From Saprospiraceae bacterium (GTDB lineage Bacteria > Bacteroidota > Bacteroidia > Chitinophagales > Saprospiraceae), in assembly GCA_022842255.1 (NCBI GenBank), contig JALHPW010000318.1:1-6229 (forward strand): a stretch of 6,229 bases of DNA. Direction: 5' to 3'. The number at the start of each line of letters is the position of its first letter. The first letter of the stretch is position 1. The notes beneath the pieces were generated by a model. The model was not told the origin of the DNA. It saw only the letters and a list, made by a program, of their open reading frames with translations, and searched no databases. The position numbers and the translations under genes are program-made. Positions 1 to 4,251 of this stretch are shown in pieces.

Positions 1-717
1 GGTCACATCGGTCACAATCGCCACGTTTGGGCGGATGCTCTCTGCCACCATTTCGGCACCGCGCAAGCCCACTTCTTCTTGTACGGAATTGACTACATAC
101 AGCGAGTAAGGCAGGCTTATATTGTTTTCTTTCAAGAGCCTGGCTACTTCGGCCACACAAAATCCGCCCACGCGGTTGTCGAGCGCCCGACCGGTGTAAT
201 ATCGGTCGTTCAGGATCATGAATTCATCTTGAAACGTGACCACGCAGCCCACATGGATGCCCATTTGAAACACCTCGTCGCGGTCTTTAGCGCCCACATC
301 GATGGTCAGGTTTTCGATGGTGGGGGAGATGTTTGAATCCTTGTCCGTACGGGTATGAATGGCTGGCCAACCGAATACGCCGGGAATTTTTCCACCTTTT
401 CGGAGGTGGATCCACACCCGCATGGAGGGGGCGATTTGATAATCCGAGCCGCCGTTGCGAATGATGTGGATAAACCCGTCTTCCGTGACATAATTGACAA
501 ACCAGGAAATCTCGTCGGCATGGCCTTCGATTACGACTTTGTACGGTTGACCAGGGTTGATGATCCCATAGGCCGTTCCATAATTGTCTAGTTTCCAATC
601 ATCAATGTAGGGACGAATATATTCGAGCCAAAGTTTTTGGCCACTGGCCTCATAACCGGTGGGGCTGGCGTTGTTCAGGTATTCCCGAAGAAAGGATTCA
701 GAGTTGGGAGTAATCAT
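1..717 (-). CDS. M42 family metallo-aminopeptidase, N-terminal part (runs off the left edge)
   Basis: The minus strand is open from the ATG at 717-715 to base 1, giving 239 residues of a family that is usually about 340-360 long, so the C-terminus is missing. M42 enzymes are cytoplasmic dinuclear-metal aminopeptidases that trim peptides; some relatives were named endoglucanase or glutamyl aminopeptidase. The metal and catalytic residues expected by this point are visible: H66 and D68 in EGHADE, bridging D180 in GRALDNRVGG, E214/E215 in VQEEVGLRGA, and D237 in TDVT. The residues between about 70 and 165 match the inserted PDZ-like dimerisation domain in position only. The start is preceded by AAG with no Shine-Dalgarno sequence, and the family N-terminus (SESFLREYLNNASPTGYE) begins directly after it. 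It lies downstream of pyrE on the same strand, 88 bp away, with a long hairpin between them that ends 6 nt before this start. Exact peptide specificity cannot be read from the sequence. Confidence 0.93.
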   Translation of the reverse strand, partial: MITPNSESFLREYLNNASPTGYEASGQKLWLEYIRPYIDDWKLDNYGTAYGIINPGQPYKVVIEGHADEISWFVNYVTEDGFIHIIRNGGSDYQIAPSMRVWIHLRKGGKIPGVFGWPAIHTRTDKDSNISPTIENLTIDVGAKDRDEVFQMGIHVGCVVTFQDEFMILNDRYYTGRALDNRVGGFCVAEVARLLKENNISLPYSLYVVNSVQEEVGLRGAEMVAESIRPNVAIVTDVT

Positions 718-723
718 CTTCAA

Positions 724-801
724 AATGATGAATGATGAATGATAAATGATGAATGATGAAAAGGGCAAACATTCATCATTTATCATTTATCGTTTATCAT
801 T
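724..801. repeat. 32-bp inverted repeat built from AATGATG-like heptamers, between pyrE and the peptidase gene
   Basis: The left arm, 724-755, is part of five heptamers of AATGATG/AATGATA (724-758). The right arm, 770-801, is the reverse complement of the same heptamer family. The inner 18 bp (738-755 with 770-787) pair perfectly around a 14-nt loop. The outer 14 bp contain three mismatches. In plus-strand RNA all three are G-U wobbles, giving a continuous 32-bp helix; in RNA of the pyrE/peptidase direction they are A-C mismatches. The repeat starts 4 nt after the pyrE stop and ends 6 nt before the peptidase ATG. It could terminate or process a pyrE-peptidase transcript, but it has no U-tract of the intrinsic-terminator kind. 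Confidence 0.85.
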
Positions 802-805
802 CGTT

Positions 806-1435
806 TTATGCGTAAAGCGCTCCCCAAGCGTCAGGGTTTTCGCGCCATTTTTTCAGTGTGTTCAGGTCGGATTCAGAAACATATCCGATTCGGGCAGCTT
901 CTTGCACCAGCGCATCGTAGTTTGTAAGCGTTTGAAAATCAACCTCTTTTGCGGCAAACGCTGTATCTGCTTTTGCAAACCCATATTGAAAGATGGCCAA
1001 CACCCCCGCTATTTCCGCACCCGCCTCGCGCAAAGCATCCACGGCCAATAAACAGCTCCCCCCGGTACTGATCAGGTCTTCAACCACCAAAACCCGTTGC
1101 CCGGATTTCAGTTCACCCTCTATCTGGTTTCTCCGACCATGGTCTTTTGCACTGCTGCGAACGTACACAAAAGGCTTCTCCAGCGCATCCGCCAGCAAGG
1201 TCCCGTGTGGGATACCCGCCGTTGCCACGCCCGCTACCACATCAAAATTACCAAATACTTGGGATTTTTCAGCCAGACAATTTTTTAGGAAAGTCCGCAC
1301 GCTCGGGTGCGATAGCGCCACCCGGTTGTCGCAATAAATGGGCGACAACATCCCTGAGGCCCAGGTAAATGGTTCGTTGGGGCGGAGTTTTACCGCTTTT
1401 ATTTCCAATAAATGTCGAGCTACTTCAGATTCCAA
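806..1435 (-). CDS. pyrE: Orotate phosphoribosyltransferase
   Basis: The product (209 residues, normal length) transfers ribose-5-phosphate from PRPP to orotate to make OMP, the fifth step of de novo pyrimidine synthesis, in the cytoplasm as a dimer. Seen in the protein: FTWASG (23-28) and SPIYCDNR (31-38) of the N-terminal hood, GVATAGIPHG (69-78), the catalytic flexible loop RSSAKDHG (93-100, K97 and H99 retained), NQIEG (103-107), and the PRPP-binding signature VLVVEDLISTGGS (115-127). Position 30, between SG and SPIYCDNR, is Leu where the family usually has a PRPP-contacting Lys (K26 in enterobacterial enzymes). The start is TTG at 1435-1433: an in-frame TAA lies six codons upstream (1453-1451) and no ATG or GTG lies between, only ATT at 1438-1436. 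The gene diverges from the Nudix gene, a pairing I recall from other Bacteroidota, and is followed by the long heptamer hairpin. Confidence 0.95.
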   Translation of the reverse strand: MESEVARHLLEIKAVKLRPNEPFTWASGMLSPIYCDNRVALSHPSVRTFLKNCLAEKSQVFGNFDVVAGVATAGIPHGTLLADALEKPFVYVRSSAKDHGRRNQIEGELKSGQRVLVVEDLISTGGSCLLAVDALREAGAEIAGVLAIFQYGFAKADTAFAAKEVDFQTLTNYDALVQEAARIGYVSESDLNTLKKWRENPDAWGALYA

Positions 1436-1554
1436 AATGTCGAATTGATTTTAAATAATTGGATAGGGGGACTAATTTGTAGGTCTTATTCGTGAAAATT
1501 ACTGCAATTCGTGGCAATTACCGCCCTACATTCGCCTCAAAATAATTCAAAAAA
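1436..1554. promoter_or_regulatory. Divergent intergenic region of pyrE and the Nudix gene
   Basis: These 119 bp must hold the start signals of both genes unless they are transcribed from further away. No perfect TAnnTTTG box is visible on either strand; TAATTTG at 1473-1479 is one base short. Both flanking genes use weak starts (TTG and GTG), and neither is preceded by a purine-rich ribosome site. The one clear structure is an imperfect 19-bp tandem repeat at 1488-1525, listed separately. A regulatory role is an inference from position only. Confidence 0.45.
1488..1525. repeat. Two tandem 19-bp ATTCGTG repeats in the divergent region
   Basis: Units at 1488-1506 and 1507-1525 both begin ATTCGTG and share 15 of 19 bases; the differences are at unit positions 8, 9, 16 and 19. 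The repeat ends 30 bp before the Nudix GTG start. It may be an operator-like pair or simply an intergenic repeat; the sequence does not decide. Confidence 0.65.
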
Positions 1555-2214
1555 GTGCCGCAAAACTATAAAATCTACCATAACGGAACGCCCGTTTTTC
1601 TTACCACCCCCGAAGCCGCCAAAAACCTGGGCTTTCAACCCGATAAATTCACGCATGTAGCCCCGTATGTCGGCAAAAAAAAAGTGCTCCGGCAATACCT
1701 GGACATGCTCGACAAAAATAAAAACTTGCGGGCGGTGGTGTTGTATCATCCTGATTTGGAATTGCTTTGGAACGATTTTCAATCCTGTTTTAAAGTGTTG
1801 GAAGCTGCAGGTGGATACGTGGAAAATGCTCAAAATGAACTACTTGTGTTTTATCGCCGAGGCTCCTGGGATATGCCCAAAGGCAAAATCGACCCAGGCG
1901 AAACCCCCGAACAGGCAGCTGTGCGGGAGGTTCAGGAAGAAACCGGTCTGGTGCACGTGACGCTTGGGCCCTTCCTGACCCACACCTATCATACCTACGA
2001 GCAAAAGGGCGAGCGGATTTTAAAAAAAACCTGGTGGTACCGGATGCAAACCACCGATACCCAACTTGTGCCACAAACCGAGGAGGATATCGAGGAGATT
2101 CTTTGGGTGGCGCCAAAAGCTTGGTTGGAGAGTGGGGTGCTGGTGTATTCAAATATTCGGGACGTGATTGAGCAGGGGCTGTACCCCGGAACGCTGTTCC
2201 GGGACATTGGTTAA
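1555..2214 (+). CDS. Nudix hydrolase
   Basis: A complete 219-residue protein with a perfect Nudix box, GX5EX7REUXEEXGU, at residues 110-132 (GKIDPGE, then REVQEETGL). The box binds Mg2+ and places E125, E128 and E129 for hydrolysis of a nucleoside diphosphate linked to another group, in the cytoplasm. The Nudix fold spans roughly residues 85-205; residues 1-80 are an extra N-terminal part starting NYKIYHNGTPVFL. The substrate cannot be read from the sequence. Divergence from pyrE suggests nucleotide metabolism, but that is inference. The start is GTG at 1555: an in-frame TAA lies at 1543-1545, the codons between are TTC AAA AAA, and the context is A-rich. The last eleven codons (LYPGTLFRDIG) are read through the first CCCGGAAC/GTTCCGGG hairpin repeat, so the C-terminus looks extended or replaced by repeat DNA. 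Confidence 0.93.
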   Translation: MPQNYKIYHNGTPVFLTTPEAAKNLGFQPDKFTHVAPYVGKKKVLRQYLDMLDKNKNLRAVVLYHPDLELLWNDFQSCFKVLEAAGGYVENAQNELLVFYRRGSWDMPKGKIDPGETPEQAAVREVQEETGLVHVTLGPFLTHTYHTYEQKGERILKKTWWYRMQTTDTQLVPQTEEDIEEILWVAPKAWLESGVLVYSNIRDVIEQGLYPGTLFRDIG

Positions 2215-2316
2215 ACATTCCCGGAACGGAGTTCCGGTCTACGGGGCAAATATCCCCGGAACGGAGTTCCGGGGTACGGGGTACTGGATAAATATCCCCG
2301 GAACAGAGTTCCGGGG
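2185..2316. repeat. Four-copy array of CCGGAAC-NNN-GTTCCGG hairpins
   Basis: Four short palindromes share CCGGAAC, a 3-base loop and GTTCCGG. Copy 1 is 2185-2203 (8-bp arms, loop GCT), copy 2 is 2221-2237 (7-bp arms, loop GGA), copy 3 is 2254-2274 (9-bp arms, loop GGA) and copy 4 is 2296-2316 (9-bp arms, loop AGA). Centres are 35, 35 and 42 bp apart. Linkers are also shared: AAATATC precedes copies 3 and 4, and a (G)TACGG-like stretch follows copies 2 to 4. This is the look of a REP/BIME-type extragenic palindrome cluster. Copy 1 is inside the Nudix coding region; copy 4 ends 16 bp before the psd -7 box. No U-tract follows, so it is not a classical terminator. Confidence 0.9.
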
Positions 2317-2332
2317 TACGGTAGACAAATTC

Positions 2333-2340
2333 TATCTTTG
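2333..2340 (+). promoter_or_regulatory. Bacteroidota-type -7 box (TATCTTTG) ahead of psd
   Basis: TATCTTTG matches the Bacteroidota primary-sigma -7 consensus TAnnTTTG exactly and lies 25 bp before the psd ATG, giving a short leader. There is no clean TTTG at -33; TTCC at 2309-2312 is the nearest and lies inside hairpin copy 4. This box supports psd having its own transcript and supports the ATG at 2366. Confidence 0.55.
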
Positions 2341-2365
2341 CTCCCCAAATTCAAATTATAGAAAG

Positions 2366-3019
2366 ATGCTTGTCAGAATCCACAAAGAAGGTCGCACGAT
2401 ATTGATTGTTGCCGCGCTGTTGTTGTTTGCCTTGAATATCGTTGTTGCCCAATTCCTGCCCATCGCTTTTTGGCCGATTTTGGTGCTTTCCATTGCGTTT
2501 TATATCATTATACTTCAATTTTTTAGAAACCCGGCCCGGGAATTGCACGTGGCCGACAACAACCTGGTATATGCCCCTGCCGATGGCCGGGTCTGTGTAA
2601 TCGAGGAGGTTTTTGAAGGCGAGTATTTCAAGGAAAAACGTCTTCAGGTGTCCATTTTTATGTCGCCGTTCAATGTACACGTCAACCGAAACCCGGTAAG
2701 TGGCGTGGTCAATTACTTCCGCTACCACCCTGGCAAGTACCTCGTAGCCTGGCACCCTAAAAGCAGCACCGAAAATGAGCGCACCACCGTGGTGTATGAT
2801 TTTGGGGGAGGAGAAATCCTGATGCGTCAGATTGCCGGGGCTTTGGCCAAACGCATCAAATGGTACATCGGTGAGGGCGAAAAAGTGGAGCAAGGCCGCG
2901 ACATGGGTTTTATCAAATTTGGTTCGCGGGTAGATCTGTACCTGCCCCTCGATGCGAAAGTAGAGGTTGTGATGGACCAACAGGTAAAAGGGAACAAGAC
3001 CATCATCGCCAGGATATAA
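2366..3019 (+). CDS. psd: Phosphatidylserine decarboxylase proenzyme
   Basis: The product (217 residues) decarboxylates phosphatidylserine to phosphatidylethanolamine at the inner membrane. It belongs to the short form of the family. Two hydrophobic segments, about 12-31 and 33-53, anchor the N-terminus. FFRNP (52-56) leads into APADG (70-74, D73), then SPFNVHVNR (100-108, H105) and FGSRVDLYLP (185-194). By family knowledge the chain cleaves itself between G186 and S187, the serine becoming the pyruvoyl group of the small alpha subunit (187-217); D73 and H105 take the other two places of the Asp-His-Ser triad. The ATG at 2366 is chosen because it follows the TATCTTTG box by 25 bp and begins a typical N-terminus. 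The frame stays open upstream to 2168, but only through hairpin-repeat DNA. The stop codon overlaps a heptamer repeat. Confidence 0.94.
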   Translation: MLVRIHKEGRTILIVAALLLFALNIVVAQFLPIAFWPILVLSIAFYIIILQFFRNPARELHVADNNLVYAPADGRVCVIEEVFEGEYFKEKRLQVSIFMSPFNVHVNRNPVSGVVNYFRYHPGKYLVAWHPKSSTENERTTVVYDFGGGEILMRQIAGALAKRIKWYIGEGEKVEQGRDMGFIKFGSRVDLYLPLDAKVEVVMDQQVKGNKTIIARI

Positions 3020-3049
3020 CGATGAACTATGAACGATGAACTATGAACG
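3018..3049. repeat. Heptamer tandem repeat (AACGATG/AACTATG) on the psd stop codon
   Basis: AACGATGAACTATG occurs twice in a row (3018-3031 and 3032-3045), followed by AACG. It reads equally well as alternating heptamers AACGATG and AACTATG. The first two bases are part of the psd TAA. The heptamers resemble the AATGATG units of the pyrE-peptidase hairpin (consensus near AAYKATG), but here there is no inverted arm. Confidence 0.85.
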
Positions 3050-3078
3050 TTTCATAAGGCCGATATGCTTGTGTGTTC

Positions 3079-3155
3079 ATTGCTCACATTGACCACATTG
3101 TTCAATATTGACCACATTTCCACACATTGACCACATTAAAATCATTGACCACATT
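3079..3155. repeat. Four perfect ATTGACCACATT boxes upstream of the YceI gene
   Basis: The 12-mer ATTGACCACATT occurs without change at 3088-3099, 3107-3118, 3126-3137 and 3144-3155, with start-to-start distances of 19, 19 and 18 bp. The 6-7 bp spacers differ (GTTCAAT-like, TCCACAC-like, AAAATC-like). A degenerate fifth copy, ATTGCTCACATT, overlaps the first at 3079-3090. The last box ends 7 bp before the YceI ATG. Conserved cores with free spacers resemble an array of protein-binding sites, but plain repeat DNA is equally possible. Confidence 0.8.
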
Positions 3156-3162
3156 CCCAGCC

Positions 3163-3840
3163 ATGCCTGCTATTTTTAAATTCTCATTGCCGATTGCAAT
3201 CACGGTTTTTGCCCTGTTTTCCTGCAAAAACGACCCTAAAACAGATGCCGCTCAAGCCGCACCGAAGCAAGACACCATTCGGGTGGCACCGGTAGCACGG
3301 GAAGGTGGGGCCACATTCATGGTCACGGAAGGAACGGTAAACTGGTCGGGCTCCAACACGGTCAGTAAAAGCGGGCACCAAGGCACGATCAATGTGGAGG
3401 CTGGGGAATTGATGGTCAATCAAGGTCAACTGCTCTTTGGCAAGGTGACGCTGGATATGAATTCCATCAGTGTCACCGACATCAAAGACCCTGGAGAACG
3501 CCGCGATTTGGAGTCACACCTGAAGGATTCCGATTTTTTTGAGACCAACAAATTCCCCAAAGCGGAGTTTTCCTTTACGGAGGTATTGCCCAGCACCATG
3601 CCCAATTTCAACTGGGTATTGAGTGGCAACCTGACCATGAAGGGCAAATCCGTCCCCGTCAATATTCCCGTAAAAGTGACCATCGAAGGCGATATACTTC
3701 GGGCTGAATCGCCCACTTTTCCCATCAACCGCACCCAATGGGGCGTAAATTTCCAATCGGGCATCCTCGGCACGGCCCGCGATAAGATGATTGATGATAC
3801 GGTGCCGCTTAGTTTGAAGATTTTGGCGAAGAAGAAGTGA
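3163..3840 (+). CDS. YceI-like domain lipoprotein
   Basis: The protein has 225 residues. Its N-terminus is a lipoprotein signal: K6, a hydrophobic stretch from about 7 to 19, then LFSC with the lipid-modified Cys at 21. After it comes a flexible, polar and Ala-rich linker (22-47). Residues about 50-222 match the YceI-like family, a lipocalin-like beta barrel that binds isoprenoid-type lipids in the members studied. Typical stretches are HLKDSDFFETNKFPKAEFSF (119-138) and LSGNLTMKGKSVPVNIPVKV (153-172). CKND after cleavage is charged like surface-export signals of some Bacteroidota lipoproteins; that location is an inference. The start is the ATG at 3163: the frame is open back to a TTG at 3127, but those codons are repeat boxes and would spoil the signal peptide. 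A weak -7-like TATGCTTG lies at 3064-3071, which would put the four boxes in the leader. Ligand unknown. Confidence 0.9.
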   Translation: MPAIFKFSLPIAITVFALFSCKNDPKTDAAQAAPKQDTIRVAPVAREGGATFMVTEGTVNWSGSNTVSKSGHQGTINVEAGELMVNQGQLLFGKVTLDMNSISVTDIKDPGERRDLESHLKDSDFFETNKFPKAEFSFTEVLPSTMPNFNWVLSGNLTMKGKSVPVNIPVKVTIEGDILRAESPTFPINRTQWGVNFQSGILGTARDKMIDDTVPLSLKILAKKK

Positions 3841-3856
3841 GTGGTAAATTTATACT

Positions 3857-3892
3857 GTGATTAAAGTGATTTTGATGATTTGAGTGATTGAA
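3857..3892. repeat. Degenerate 9-bp tandem repeat (GTGATTnnn) after the YceI gene
   Basis: Four 9-mers in a row begin GTGATT, GTGATT, ATGATT and GTGATT (3857, 3866, 3875, 3884); another GTGATT follows at 3908-3913. The tract starts 16 bp after the YceI stop. The last three bases of each unit vary. No role can be assigned. Confidence 0.55.
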
Positions 3893-4191
3893 ACTAATGA
3901 TTTTTAGGTGATTACAAAACTCCAAATTTCAAAGCTACTTTGCGTTGACTATAAAAAGCATGTTTTCACGCCTTTAATGAGCTATTTTTATCTTATTGAT
4001 GTTAAATAATTGACTAGCCCTTGGTCATTTAGATTTTGTTTTGATATATTGCGAACGGTTTTGCCCTCCTCAAATGTGCGCCGGGTGAAATGGCATTAAT
4101 CCATTGGCCAATTATTTTCTGCACACAAGCCTGTCAGTAGGCTTTCACGCTCATAATCTTACTTTCAATCCTATCCTTTTTCTTTATAGCC

Positions 4192-4238
4192 CTTCATCGG
4201 TGTACCCGATGGAGCGTAATCTTTTACGTCATTTTTTT
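4192..4238 (+). promoter_or_regulatory. Possible leader hairpins with T-run before the beta-helix gene
   Basis: CTTCATCGG (4192-4200) pairs with CCGATGGAG (4206-4214), with one G-U and a 5-base loop. Directly behind it CGTAA (4215-4219) pairs with TTACG (4224-4228), and TCA plus seven T follow. The second stem is too short to be a convincing terminator alone. The pair could be a weak terminator or attenuator about 14 bp before the ATG at 4252. Low certainty. Confidence 0.3.
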
Positions 4239-4251
4239 AAAATTATCCACA

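Larger units (their letters stand above)
3841..4251. other. Gene-free stretch between the YceI gene and the beta-helix gene
   Basis: About 410 bp, clearly AT-rich, with no supported gene on either strand and no tRNA-like fold that I can see. Contents: a degenerate 9-bp tandem repeat at 3857-3892; a 10-bp palindrome ATTGGCCAAT at 4103-4112; a small stem AAGCCT/AGGCTT at 4127-4132 and 4139-4144; a 9-bp stem at 4192-4214; and CGTAA/TTACG at 4215-4228, followed by a run of seven T at 4232-4238. No perfect TAnnTTTG promoter was found, although the beta-helix gene should have its promoter here. Confidence 0.6.

Noticed and set aside
287..598. Other reading frames within 1-717, such as the minus-strand one at 287-598
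   Set aside because: They are shadows of the M42 peptidase frame, which carries all expected metal-binding motifs through the full 239 codons.
1473..1479. TAATTTG as a promoter -7 box for the Nudix gene
   Set aside because: It is one base short of TAnnTTTG, lies about 75 bp from the start, and has no matching upstream element.
2185..2316. CRISPR array or stack of intrinsic terminators
   Set aside because: The repeats are short palindromes with related linkers rather than unique spacers, and no stem is followed by a T-run in either direction.
2168..2365. N-terminal extension of psd from an upstream in-frame start at 2168
   Set aside because: The extra 66 residues are translated hairpin repeats and overlap the Nudix gene; the TATCTTTG box and the typical N-terminus place the start at 2366.
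2351..2980. Minus-strand reading frame of 209 codons opposite psd
   Set aside because: Shadow of psd: it covers the same bases and has no recognisable domain, while the plus strand has the full catalytic set.
3127..3162. TTG start for the YceI protein at 3127
   Set aside because: It lies inside the ATTGACCACATT boxes and would put 12 repeat-derived residues ahead of a standard lipoprotein signal beginning at ATG 3163.
4127..4144. AAGCCT/AGGCTT stem as terminator of the YceI transcript
   Set aside because: Only 6 bp long, nearly 300 bp after the stop codon, and not followed by a T-run.
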